From Natronomonas salina (GTDB lineage Archaea; Halobacteriota; Halobacteria; Halobacteriales; Haloarculaceae): DNA of 64,000 nucleotides. The number at the start of each line of letters is the position of its first letter. Position 1 is the first letter of the stretch. The stretch lies in assembly GCF_013391105.1 (NCBI RefSeq), contig NZ_CP058335.1, forward strand, positions 1,054,001-1,118,000, given 5' to 3'. The notes under the pieces are model-generated. The model was not told where the DNA came from, made no database searches, and saw nothing but the letters and a program-made list of their open reading frames with translations. Below, in pieces: positions 17,350-25,271 of the stretch. The position numbers and the translations under genes were made by a program.

Positions 17350-19130
17350 CAGTACCCCTCGAGCAGCCGTCCCTCGTCGTCGTACCGGTAGTCGGCCTCC
17401 TCGAACAGCGTCCTCGCGGCGTCGACGTCGAGTTCGCCGTCGGCGCCGGGGAACGGCGTCACGGGGTCCGCCCCGTCCCACGCCAGTTCGTCGGGGACCC
17501 ACTCGTCCGCCAGCGGCGTGACGGCCGGCGTCGCGTGGCCCTCGAACACCGTCTCGGCGATCCAGGCCTTGTCCAGCAGGCTCGTGACCGCCCGCCGGAA
17601 GTGGGTGTTGCTGCACGGCGAGGACCGGACGTTGAACCCGAGGTGGTAGAACCGCCGGGGCGACGACTCGAAGCGCTCGAGGTCCGGGTCGTCGGCGACG
17701 TCGCCGATCGCGCCGGGCGACAGGTGAGAGGCCGTGACGTCGGCGCTCCCGCCCCGGACGCGGTCGGCGGAGGTGACGCTGCCGGGGTCGACCTCGAACC
17801 GGATCGTCTCGACCGACGGGGCCGGCCCGTCGACGGCGGGCCGCAGCGAGAAGTGCTCGTCGTTGCGCGTCAGGGCGATGAAGTCGCGCTCCGAGTGGTC
17901 GTCGTAGCGGTACGGCCCGCTGCCGACCGGTGGGAGGTTGTCGATGTCGGCGGGGCTCCACCCGTCGACGGGCGCCGTGGCGTCCGGCGGGCCGACCTGC
18001 TCCTCGACCAGCGCGCTCCAGCGGTGTTCGGGGAGGACCGGGACAACGAACGCTCGTTCGGCGACCGACCGCGCGGCCGTCGTCGATATCTCAAGGCGGT
18101 ACTCGTCGACCACCTCGACCGAGTCGATGGCCGAGACCCGGCCGCGGTACCGCGGCGCCGGGACCGGCACGCGCCGCCGGCCGAGCAGCGTGTCCGCCAG
18201 GAACCGGTAGGTGAACGCGACGTCGGCCGCGGTGAGCGGCTCGCCGTCGTGGAACCGACAGTTCTCCCGGATGTCGACGGTCGCCGTCTGCAGTTCCGTG
18301 CCGGCCTCGTCGGCGTCGTCGGCCCACTCCCAGTTCGAGGCGAGCCAGGGCGCCAGTTCGCCGTCCCGCTCGGTCGCCAGCGAGTCGTACACGAGCTCTA
18401 CCACCCGGTCCTCGCCGTGGAGCGTCGGGGACAGCGGGTTGGCCGAGCGGGTCGAGCGGCTGTCGGTGACGAGCGCGGTGAGTTCGGTGACGCCCTCGGC
18501 CGGCTCGACCTCGAGGTAGCCGCCGCGCCCGTCGAGGTGGCCGCCGTCCCACCCCTCGTAGCGGTCGGGGTCGGCGACCCGGTACTCGTCGGGGACGCAG
18601 ATCGGTTCGAACGGCTTCTCCTGGACCACCGTCGAGAGGATCCGGTCGACGATGGCGGCGCGCTCGTCGCCGGCGGCCAGCCGCTGGTCCTCCAGGTACG
18701 CGTCGAAGGGGATGTTGGTGTAGCCGAAGGGGTTCTGCCAGCCCGGCTCGTGGGTGAACGTTGAGTGGAGCGCCTCGTAGAGGTACTCGGGGTCGGTCTC
18801 CAGCGGGTGGGTCCCGACGTAGACGTCGTACTCGTGGTCGACGAGCACGCGCCCCAGGAACTCCTGGGGGGACCGGACGTCGCGGGAGACGTCCACGCCG
18901 GCGGCCCGGAGGTTCGACTCGAGGTGCTCGACGATCCGGACGGACGCCCGGTCGCTGTCCGCGGGGACGGTCGCGATCGACAGCGAGACCTGCGAGTCGC
19001 CGTCGGGGTCCGCGGCGCTGCGGACCATGTCGATACAGCCGCTCGTCGCGCCGGCGGCGCCGATCAGGCCGGCCGCGAGGAACGACCGCCTGCTGACGCC
19101 GTCACCGGTGTGTTCGCGGGGTTTCGTCAT
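17349..19130 (-). CDS. Extracellular solute-binding lipoprotein, family 5 (peptide/nickel type)
   Basis: A 593-residue ABC-transporter binding protein. The start at 19130 gives MTKPREHTGDGVSRRSFLAAG, a twin-arginine signal with the lipobox TSGC, so the protein is Tat-exported and lipid-anchored. The body matches SBP family 5, with segments such as LTAADVAFTYRFLADTLLG and PVGSGPYRYDDHSERDF. The frame stays open to 19259, but that extension precedes the signal peptide and is rejected. No permease or ATPase gene is adjacent; the coupled downstream gene is a PAP2 phosphatase. It may serve a permease elsewhere or bind its ligand for another purpose. Confidence 0.9.
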   Translation of the reverse strand: MTKPREHTGDGVSRRSFLAAGLIGAAGATSGCIDMVRSAADPDGDSQVSLSIATVPADSDRASVRIVEHLESNLRAAGVDVSRDVRSPQEFLGRVLVDHEYDVYVGTHPLETDPEYLYEALHSTFTHEPGWQNPFGYTNIPFDAYLEDQRLAAGDERAAIVDRILSTVVQEKPFEPICVPDEYRVADPDRYEGWDGGHLDGRGGYLEVEPAEGVTELTALVTDSRSTRSANPLSPTLHGEDRVVELVYDSLATERDGELAPWLASNWEWADDADEAGTELQTATVDIRENCRFHDGEPLTAADVAFTYRFLADTLLGRRRVPVPAPRYRGRVSAIDSVEVVDEYRLEISTTAARSVAERAFVVPVLPEHRWSALVEEQVGPPDATAPVDGWSPADIDNLPPVGSGPYRYDDHSERDFIALTRNDEHFSLRPAVDGPAPSVETIRFEVDPGSVTSADRVRGGSADVTASHLSPGAIGDVADDPDLERFESSPRRFYHLGFNVRSSPCSNTHFRRAVTSLLDKAWIAETVFEGHATPAVTPLADEWVPDELAWDGADPVTPFPGADGELDVDAARTLFEEADYRYDDEGRLLEGY

Positions 19131-19351
19131 GGCGTCACGCCGCCCGGTCTCTCGGGTCGTGGCTGTCGGGGCGGCGCGGCGGGCGGGGACGGTCGGCAGG
19201 GTCGTGTGGAGGGGCTTCCATACATCGACGCGTACGCAGAAGACCAAATACTTTCTCACTTAGTAGTCCGCTAATTATGCCCTCAGGCACCGGTTACCGT
19301 CGCCGGGTCGACTATCGGGACGCATTTACGGGGTCCGGCAGTACGTCGGGT

Positions 19352-20533
19352 ATGCTCTCGGTCGCCCTCGCCGGCAAGCCCAACGCCGGCAAGTCGACGT
19401 TCTACAAGGCCGCCACGCTGGCGGACGTCGACGTCGGCAACTACCCGTTCACCACCATCGACGCCAACCGGGGGGTCAGCCAGGTCCGGACCCGCTGTCC
19501 CTGCCTCGACCGCGAGGAGCGCTGCGGCAACGAGAACTGCCACGGCGGCAAGCGCTACGTCCCGGTCGAACTGCTCGACGTCGCGGGGCTGGTCCCCGGC
19601 GCCCACGAGGGGAAGGGCCTCGGCAACCAGTTCCTGGACGCCCTGTCGAACGCCGACGTCATCCTGAACGTCGTCGACGCCTCCGGCGGCACGAACGCCG
19701 AGGGGGAGCCGGTCGAGGTCGGCAGCTACGACCCCGTCGAGGACGTTCACTTCGTCGAGGAGGAGATGGACCTCTGGCTGGCCGGGATCGTCGCCGACAA
19801 CTGGGAGACCATCGAGCGGCAGTCTCGCTCGCCGGAGTTCGACTTCGACGAGGCGCTGACCGACACCCTCACCGGCGTCGGCGCGACCGAGTACGACATG
19901 ATGGCCGTCCTCCGGGAGATGGAGTACTCCGACGACCCGATGGCCTGGGACGACGCGGACCGCGAGGAGCTGGCCCGGCGGCTCCGCGAGCGGACCAAGC
20001 CCATCGTCGTGGTCGCCAACAAGGCGGACGTGGCCCCGGAGGGCAACGTCGAGCGCCTGGAGGAGGTCGCCGGCCACGTGATCCCCTGCACCGCGGAGGG
20101 CGAACTCGCGCTCCGGCAGGCCGTCGAGGCCGGCGTCGTGGACTACGACCCCGGCGACGACGACTTCGAGATCACCGGCGACCTCTCGGACGCGCAGGCG
20201 GAGGGCCTCGAGCGCATCCGCGACGTCATGCAGCAGTGGGGCGGCACCGGCGTCCAGCAGTCGCTGAACGAGGCGGTCTACGACCTGCTCGACCGCATCA
20301 CCGTCTACCCGGTGCAGAACGAGACCCGGTGGACCGACGGCCAGGGGAACGTCCTCCCGGACGCCTTCCTCCTGGAGCGCGACGCGACCCCGAAGGACCT
20401 CGCCTACGCGGTCCACTCCGACATCGGCGAGGGGTACCTCCACGCGGTCGACGCCCGCGCGAGCCGCCGCGTCGGCGAGGACCACGAACTCGACGAGGGC
20501 GACGTCGTCAAGATCGTCTCGACGGCGAACTAG
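19352..20533 (+). CDS. YchF/Obg-type GTPase with TGS domain
   Basis: A 393-residue P-loop NTPase of the OBG-HflX superfamily. G1 is [10 protein letters not shown] (residues 7-16), with the switch region near NYPFTTID, G3 in [19 protein letters not shown], and G4 as NKAD. An insertion with several Cys ([19 protein letters not shown]) follows G2. The C-terminal TGS domain (about 305-393) ends in [13 protein letters not shown]. The group is associated with ribosomes and translation; YchF members can prefer ATP. The ATG at 19352 is chosen because of the family N-terminus [15 protein letters not shown] and a TATA-like cattta about 27 bases before it. Confidence 0.93.
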   Translation: MLSVALAGKPNAGKSTFYKAATLADVDVGNYPFTTIDANRGVSQVRTRCPCLDREERCGNENCHGGKRYVPVELLDVAGLVPGAHEGKGLGNQFLDALSNADVILNVVDASGGTNAEGEPVEVGSYDPVEDVHFVEEEMDLWLAGIVADNWETIERQSRSPEFDFDEALTDTLTGVGATEYDMMAVLREMEYSDDPMAWDDADREELARRLRERTKPIVVVANKADVAPEGNVERLEEVAGHVIPCTAEGELALRQAVEAGVVDYDPGDDDFEITGDLSDAQAEGLERIRDVMQQWGGTGVQQSLNEAVYDLLDRITVYPVQNETRWTDGQGNVLPDAFLLERDATPKDLAYAVHSDIGEGYLHAVDARASRRVGEDHELDEGDVVKIVSTAN

Positions 20534-20654
20534 GGGAGCGTCACCGCGATCTCCGGCGAGGCGTCGTCACCCGGCTGTCACTCGGTTGTTCAGAACGACC
20601 GTCCTCCGTGAAAATATCGCACATTGATATCGATCGCCGTCCATCACTCCCAGT

Positions 20655-21032
20655 ATGAACGGGAACGGGGGAGACCACGCAGACGACGTCTTCGAGGCGT
20701 TGTCGGACGTCCAGCGGCGGAAGCTGCTGGTGGACCTGCTGGAGCACAATCCGCAGACGGTCGAGACGATCTCGGAGGCGTCGAGGGAGGTGGGCGGGAT
20801 GAGCGAGGGACTCAAGGAAGAGTACCTGGCCAGCGACGCCGAGATCAGTGGGGCGGACAAGAGCCACGTTCGACTCTACCACGTCCACCTCCCGATGCTC
20901 GTCGAGTACGGCTTCGTCGAGTGGGATCGCGAGTCGAACACCGTGGTGAAGGGCGCCCGGTTCGACGCGATCCGGCCGGTGCTGGAACTGCTCGAGGAGA
21001 ACCACGAAACCCTCCCGGCGGGCTGGCTGTAG
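20655..21032 (+). CDS. Winged-helix regulator of the haloarchaeal ArsR-like group (DUF7344-like)
   Basis: A 125-residue protein starting MNGNGGDHADDVFEALSDVQ. The first helix pair, DVFEALSDVQRRKLLVDLLE, is the hallmark of the many haloarchaeal winged-helix proteins related to ArsR/DUF7344. The wing region contains LYHVHLPMLVEYGFVEWDRE. It probably binds DNA, and no sensor domain or metal-binding Cys is present. A TATA-like ttgatatc lies about 28 bases before the ATG. It converges with the UbiA gene. Its target is unknown. Confidence 0.85.
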   Translation: MNGNGGDHADDVFEALSDVQRRKLLVDLLEHNPQTVETISEASREVGGMSEGLKEEYLASDAEISGADKSHVRLYHVHLPMLVEYGFVEWDRESNTVVKGARFDAIRPVLELLEENHETLPAGWL

Positions 21033-21053
21033 TTCGGGTCCCGTCTCCGAAGT

Positions 21054-21902
21054 TCACCCGATCCACACTGCGGCCACGAGTACCGCGAGGAAGAGGTACG
21101 ACCCGCGGATGAGGAGCTTCGTCGCGAGCCCGGCGTCCTCGCCGGCGCGCCACGCGAAGGCGGCGACGACGCCGAAGACCAGCGGCGCGGCGACGCTGGC
21201 CGGCGGGAACACGCCGACGGCCGCGAGGACGAGGACGACGGCCATCCCGGCGGCCATCAGCCCGTAGGCGAACCGGCGGGCCGCGTCCGGGCCGAGGACG
21301 ACGGCGACGGTCCGCTTGCCGATCGAGCGGTCGTACTCGTAGTCGGTCGCGTCGTCGACGACCTTGATGCCGCAGAGGACGACGAAGAAGACGAGGGCGA
21401 AGGCGACGACGTCGGCCCCGAGGGCGGTTGCCTGGACGTAGTGGCCGCCGAGCAGCGCGAAGGCGATGCCCGCCGGGTAGCCGGCCGTGGCGCCGACGGC
21501 GTTGAGGTCCAGTTGCGGGGCGTGGAGGTAGCCGATGATCCACCCCGGGAGCGTGAGCAGCGCGGCCCAGACGTCGACCAGGAGGCCGATGGCGGCGAGG
21601 CAGGCGAAGAAGAGCGCACTCGCGCCGGCGAGGGCCAGCCGGCAGCCGTCGGCGGTCAGCGGGTGGTCGTCGTCCTCGCCGCGGCCGTAGAAGTCGACGT
21701 AGCCGTCCTTGACGTGGGCGGTGTAGAGGCCGGCGAAGGCGGCGACGAGGTGGAGGACGAGCAGCGTCGGGTCGACCCGGCCGGCCAGCACCGCCCCGAA
21801 GGCCGACGCGGCCAGCGGCGGCAGCATGAACACCGGGTGGACCTGCGAGACCAGTGCACCCGCGTCCGCCCGGATCCCCGAACCGTGGCGTGCGATCCCC
21901 AT
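21054..21902 (-). CDS. UbiA-family prenyltransferase
   Basis: A 282-residue membrane protein with about eight or nine transmembrane segments. Two Asp-rich motifs flank the helices as in UbiA enzymes. The first, AHVKDGYVDFYGRGEDDD, lacks the usual NDxxDxxxD form. The second, DDATDYEYDRSIGKRT, is close to the consensus. Members attach polyprenyl groups to aromatic or glycerol-lipid acceptors. In haloarchaea they include menaquinone and archaeal-lipid enzymes, but this one cannot be assigned to a substrate. The altered first motif makes a divergent acceptor plausible. Confidence 0.85.
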   Translation of the reverse strand: MGIARHGSGIRADAGALVSQVHPVFMLPPLAASAFGAVLAGRVDPTLLVLHLVAAFAGLYTAHVKDGYVDFYGRGEDDDHPLTADGCRLALAGASALFFACLAAIGLLVDVWAALLTLPGWIIGYLHAPQLDLNAVGATAGYPAGIAFALLGGHYVQATALGADVVAFALVFFVVLCGIKVVDDATDYEYDRSIGKRTVAVVLGPDAARRFAYGLMAAGMAVVLVLAAVGVFPPASVAAPLVFGVVAAFAWRAGEDAGLATKLLIRGSYLFLAVLVAAVWIG

Positions 21903-21965
21903 GGGTGGACTTGGAGAGCCTCCATCATTATTGTGGGGACGGGGGCAACGGAATGGAGCGGTGGG

Positions 21966-22736
21966 TCACGCCGGCGCGGCGCTGTCGCCGTCCCAGCGGA
22001 CCCGACCCTCGTGGTCGAGTTTCTCGAGGTGGGCGCGGACCGTCGCGCGGGCGAGGTCCTCGACGCCGGCGAGGTCCTTGTCGTAGGCGGCAGCGAGGAT
22101 CGCGTCGACGGTCTCGCTGCCCGACTCGACGGCGTGGAGGACGCGACGTTCGCGGTCGAGGCGGTGGTCGATGAGGCGCTCGCAGGTCTCGCGGACGTCC
22201 TCGACGACGGGGCCGTGACCGGGATAGAGCCGCTCGGGGGCCAGCCCGCGGACCCGGCGGAGGGAGGTGACGTACGCGCGCATGTCCCCCTCCGGTGCAC
22301 CCACGACGACGCTGCCCGCGGCGACGGCGAGGTCACCGGAGACGAGCCCCTCGCCGGTCTCGAAGGCGACGTGTTCGGGCGCGTGGCCGGGCGTGTCCCG
22401 GACGGTGACCGGGCCGTCGCCGGTCTCGACGACGGTCCCCTCCCGGAACGTCCGGTCGGGTTCGGCGTCGGTCGCGGCGGCGAAGGCGTCCTCGCGGCCG
22501 TACCGACACCAGACCGTGGCGTCGGCCTGGCGGGCGTACTCCGCGACCCTGCCGACGTGGTCTGGGTGGTGGTGCGTGACGGCGACGTGGGCGACGTCGT
22601 CGAGGCGGGCCTCGACGCGCTCGTCGGTCGCCGCCGGGTCGACCAGGAGGGCGTCGTCGCCCCCGACGACGTAGCAGGCGGTCTTCCCCGTGGGGGCCCG
22701 GGTGGGAACCTCGACGGGGAGGCGCTCGACGTGCAT
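21966..22736 (-). CDS. MBL-fold metallo-hydrolase
   Basis: A 256-residue metallo-beta-lactamase-fold hydrolase. The metal-binding motif THHHPDHVG, the downstream TPGHAPEHVAF and GDLAVAA, and YPGHGPVV match the HxHxDH and later His/Asp ligands of the family (the first motif reads H-H-H-P-D-H). The C-terminal 60 residues form a small helical domain containing DHRLDRERRVLHAVE, as in the LACTB2/glyoxalase-II-like branch. The substrate is unknown; a thioester or nucleic acid is possible. It is transcribed in the same direction as the UbiA gene, with 63 bases between them. Confidence 0.88.
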   Translation of the reverse strand: MHVERLPVEVPTRAPTGKTACYVVGGDDALLVDPAATDERVEARLDDVAHVAVTHHHPDHVGRVAEYARQADATVWCRYGREDAFAAATDAEPDRTFREGTVVETGDGPVTVRDTPGHAPEHVAFETGEGLVSGDLAVAAGSVVVGAPEGDMRAYVTSLRRVRGLAPERLYPGHGPVVEDVRETCERLIDHRLDRERRVLHAVESGSETVDAILAAAYDKDLAGVEDLARATVRAHLEKLDHEGRVRWDGDSAAPA

Positions 22737-22862
22737 ACCCGGAGGTGGCGCGGCGAGGGCTTAGTAGTGGGCGTCGACGGCCGCGGCTGTCGGGCGGGCG
22801 GGAGACGGGAAGGTCGGAAGCGGTGGTCCGGGGTTCGGGCGGGGCCCCGGTTGCGGAGCAGA

Positions 22863-23141
22863 TTACTCGACGAGGTAGTAGACCTGCTTGCGGGCGTCGT
22901 GGAAGGAGTAGCGGGAGTCGACGAGGTCCTCGTCCTCGAGGCGGTTGAGCGCGTAGCGGACGGTCCGATCGGGGAGCAGCGACTCCTCGGCGAGCTGGCC
23001 CTGCGAGAGCGGGGAGGCGTCCTCCAGCACCTTCGCGACGAGCTTCGCGCTCGGGGGGAGTTCGCGCAGCGTCTCGCGGAACTCGGGGTCAGACAGCGGC
23101 GATTCGGCCTGGCGTGAGCGTTCCTCCGTGGTCGTGCTCAT
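22863..23141 (-). CDS. Small winged-helix (MarR-like) regulator, paralogue of the 11367 gene
   Basis: A 92-residue winged helix with the same core as the protein at 11367-11627: LPPSAKLVAKVLE is identical in both, and RTVRYAL, VDSR and DARK recur in order. It differs in its N-terminal tail (MSTTTEERSRQAESPLSDPE). Upstream DNA carries a purine-rich aggagg about 12 bases before the start and a strong inverted repeat at 23212-23236, suggesting regulation of its own promoter. Downstream genes on this strand are the MBL hydrolase and UbiA, but a gap of about 125 bases argues against one operon. Confidence 0.87.
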   Translation of the reverse strand: MSTTTEERSRQAESPLSDPEFRETLRELPPSAKLVAKVLEDASPLSQGQLAEESLLPDRTVRYALNRLEDEDLVDSRYSFHDARKQVYYLVE

Positions 23142-23202
23142 ACCAAGGCGTGAGTGGAACCTCCTGGTAAAACTTCGCTATATGGGTGTCCAAACAATAC
23201 GT

Positions 23203-23236
23203 ACACTCAAGTGTGTATAATGCCCCCTTATACACA
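23203..23236. promoter_or_regulatory. Overlapping inverted repeats, candidate operator
   Basis: The sequence tgtgtataa (23212-23220) is repeated inverted as ttatacaca (23228-23236), a perfect 9-base match with a 7-base spacer. A second palindrome, acact/agtgt around ca, occupies 23203-23214 and overlaps it. The arrangement is upstream of the winged-helix gene's start (23141), beyond its likely TATA box, as expected for an activator or autoregulatory site. Confidence 0.55.
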
Positions 23237-23486
23237 GCCGGCTTACATAGTACGCGCTGGCAATTTTGGCGGCAAAGTTTGGGCCGAAATCGGATAAATC
23301 ACCTCGAAAGGAAACCCTCCCGGATTAAGGGGCCGTGCTATGACGGGCGGGGGTTCCGGACGACCGTGCGGGTCCGGCCGTCTATATATCCACATGCCGA
23401 CACCTTTCACCCAGTCGCCAGTTCGGACGGGTGCGGACGAGCGGGGTCTCGGGGCGACCCGCGGTCGCCCGGCACTTTCAGCATCC

Positions 23487-23491
23487 TTTTA
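23487..23491 (+). promoter_or_regulatory. TATA-like box of the methyltransferase gene
   Basis: The stretch tttta (within ccttttatgg) is about 30 bases before the GTG at 23519. This supports a leaderless transcript beginning at that GTG. Confidence 0.5.
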
Positions 23492-23518
23492 TGGTCGGCG
23501 GAGGTCGATTCGGGTAGT

Positions 23519-24229
23519 GTGAAGGGTCAGGAGTGGTACCAGGAGGACGACATCGCGGAGGCGTACGACGACAAGCGCTTCTCGCAGGGCGGCCGCGTCA
23601 TCGACCGCCGGGAGAAACGGGCGGTCATCGACGCCCTCGAGCCGCTGGAGGGCAAGCGCGTCCTCGAGGTCGCCTGCGGGACCGGTCGGTTCACCGTCAT
23701 GCTCGCCGACCGCGGCGCCGACGTCGTCGGGATGGACATCTCCGAGGCGATGCTCGAGCAGGGCCGCCGGAAGGCCCACGCGGCGGGCGTCGAGGACTCC
23801 CTCGATTTCATGCAGGGCGACGCCGGCCGGCTCCCCTTCCCGGACGACCACTTCGACGCCGTCTTCGCGATGCGGTTCTTCCACCTGGCGCCCGACCCGG
23901 AGGCCTACATCCGCGAGATGCGCCGCGTCTCGAAGGAACAGATCTTCTTCGACACGTTCAAGCGCTACTCGTTCCGGTCGATCTACAACTGGGCGCTGCC
24001 GATGGGCTCGCGGCTCTACTCCGACCGGGAGGTCCGCGAACTCGTCGTCGGCGCCGACCTCGAACTCGTCGACGCCGCCCACGACTTCGTCGTCCCCTTC
24101 GGCTTCTACCGGGCGGTGCCCGGCTGGGTCGCCCGCCCGTTCCGGTCGCTCGACGAGACGGTCGGTCGGACGCCGCTCGGTGACAACCTCGCGTCGGTCT
24201 CCTACTGGGACGTCCGCGTCCCCGAGTAG
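23519..24229 (+). CDS. Class I SAM-dependent methyltransferase
   Basis: A 236-residue soluble methyltransferase. Motif I is VLEVACGTGRFTV, with the acidic end of strand 2 in GMDISEAML, motif II-like FMQGDAGRLPFPDDHFDAVF and a later helix MRFFHLAPDPEAYIREMRRV. This is the arrangement of the Methyltransf_11/25 (UbiE-like) group. The GTG at 23519 was chosen because a TATA-like box lies 30 bases upstream; the frame is open back to 23186 but that part is non-coding in character. It is followed 54 bases later by a glycosyltransferase on the same strand, hinting at a shared surface or lipid modification role. Confidence 0.9.
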   Translation: MKGQEWYQEDDIAEAYDDKRFSQGGRVIDRREKRAVIDALEPLEGKRVLEVACGTGRFTVMLADRGADVVGMDISEAMLEQGRRKAHAAGVEDSLDFMQGDAGRLPFPDDHFDAVFAMRFFHLAPDPEAYIREMRRVSKEQIFFDTFKRYSFRSIYNWALPMGSRLYSDREVRELVVGADLELVDAAHDFVVPFGFYRAVPGWVARPFRSLDETVGRTPLGDNLASVSYWDVRVPE

Positions 24230-24283
24230 CAGGGCCGGCCAGCACCCGCGGAACTTTTGGTGGTCCGACACGCTATCGGGGGT

Positions 24284-25183
24284 ATGGACGTGTCGGTGGT
24301 GGTGCCAACGCTGAACGACCGCGACGAGCTCCGCGGCTGTCTCGACGCGTTGAGCGCCGAGGCCCCCTTCGAGCTCGTCGTCGTCAACGGGCCCTCCACC
24401 GACGGGACGAGCGGGATGGTCCGCGACCACGAGGGCGTCGACGTCCTCGTCGAGGTCGACGACCGGAACGTCAGCGTCGCGCGGAACGCCGGCCTCGACC
24501 GGGCCCGCGGCGAGGCCGTCGCCTTCGTCAACCCCACGATGGCCGTCGAGGACGGCTGGCTCGACGCCGTCGTGACGACCCTCGCCGACGCAGACGCCGT
24601 CACGGGCCCGACCCACGAGCAGCTCCGGGCCGGCGTCGCCACCGACAGCGTCGAGACCCGGACCATCCGCGGGCGGGCGGTCACCTACTTCAACGGCGGC
24701 AACGCCGCGTTCACCCGGGAGGTCGTCGAGGCCATCGACGGCTTCGACGAGTACCTCGAGGTCGGCGGCGCCCGCGACGCCGCCCACCGGCTGGCCGGCC
24801 TCGACTATGGCGTCGCCTGGAACGCCGAGATGTGCGTCGCCCGCGAGGCTGCCACCGACGGCGGCCGCAAGGAGCGCGACTGGCGGGACCGCTACCGCTC
24901 GCTGGCCTACCGGCTGGCGAAGAACTACGGCGCCCACCCGACGGTCGCCTTCCGGACGGCCCGCCACGGCGTCGCGGACGCCACCTCAGCGCTCCGAGAC
25001 GTCGTCGACGGCGAGGCGAAGCCGACGAGCTGGTTCGGCAACGGCCGCGACGTGCTCGTCGGCGGCGTCCTCGGGTATAAAGACGGCCTCCGGGCGCGGC
25101 TCTCCGACCGGACTCCGCGGCGGAACCCCAACGGCTGGTCGGCCCGCACCGACCGCGCCGTCGCGGTGTACGACCGCCGATGA
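24284..25183 (+). CDS. Family 2 glycosyltransferase
   Basis: A 299-residue GT-A fold glycosyltransferase. The N-terminal MDVSVVVPTLNDRDEL and the ELVVVNGPSTDGT nucleotide-sugar binding region are typical of GT2. The usual DxD is not obvious; VEVDDRNVSVARNAGLDRA and FVNPTMAVEDGWL occupy its neighbourhood, so the metal site may be altered. A single putative membrane-adjacent segment near the C-terminus is basic rather than hydrophobic, so the enzyme is probably cytosolic. The ATG at 24284 has a TATA-like acttttgg about 28 bases upstream. The sugar and acceptor are unknown. Confidence 0.88.
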   Translation: MDVSVVVPTLNDRDELRGCLDALSAEAPFELVVVNGPSTDGTSGMVRDHEGVDVLVEVDDRNVSVARNAGLDRARGEAVAFVNPTMAVEDGWLDAVVTTLADADAVTGPTHEQLRAGVATDSVETRTIRGRAVTYFNGGNAAFTREVVEAIDGFDEYLEVGGARDAAHRLAGLDYGVAWNAEMCVAREAATDGGRKERDWRDRYRSLAYRLAKNYGAHPTVAFRTARHGVADATSALRDVVDGEAKPTSWFGNGRDVLVGGVLGYKDGLRARLSDRTPRRNPNGWSARTDRAVAVYDRR

Positions 25184-25236
25184 GGGGCCGGCAGCCGAGG
25201 CGCCGACTCCGCGTCAGCGGGGCGCGGACAGAAACC

Positions 25237-25245
25237 CTTATATAG
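25237..25245 (+). promoter_or_regulatory. TATA box of the thermosome gene
   Basis: The stretch cttatatag is centred about 31 bases before the ATG at 25272 and is preceded by gaaacc, resembling the BRE-TATA layout of haloarchaeal chaperonin promoters. Confidence 0.6.
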
Positions 25246-25271
25246 AACCGCTGACGACATATCGAACGAAT

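Larger units (their letters stand above)
23142..23518. other. 377-base divergent regulatory region
   Basis: This region lies between the winged-helix gene (leftward) and the methyltransferase gene (rightward). It is unusually AT-rich in its first 160 bases and contains the inverted repeats at 23203-23236. TATA-like patches occur at 23167-23172 (for the leftward gene), 23380-23388 (ctatatatc, no gene assigned) and 23487-23491 (for the methyltransferase). No open frame here looks real. Confidence 0.6.

Noticed and set aside
17349-17961. A longer version of the PAP2 protein starting at 17961
   Set aside because: That extension reads the solute-binding protein gene in another frame. The ATG at 17349, overlapping the stop of that gene, is the real start.
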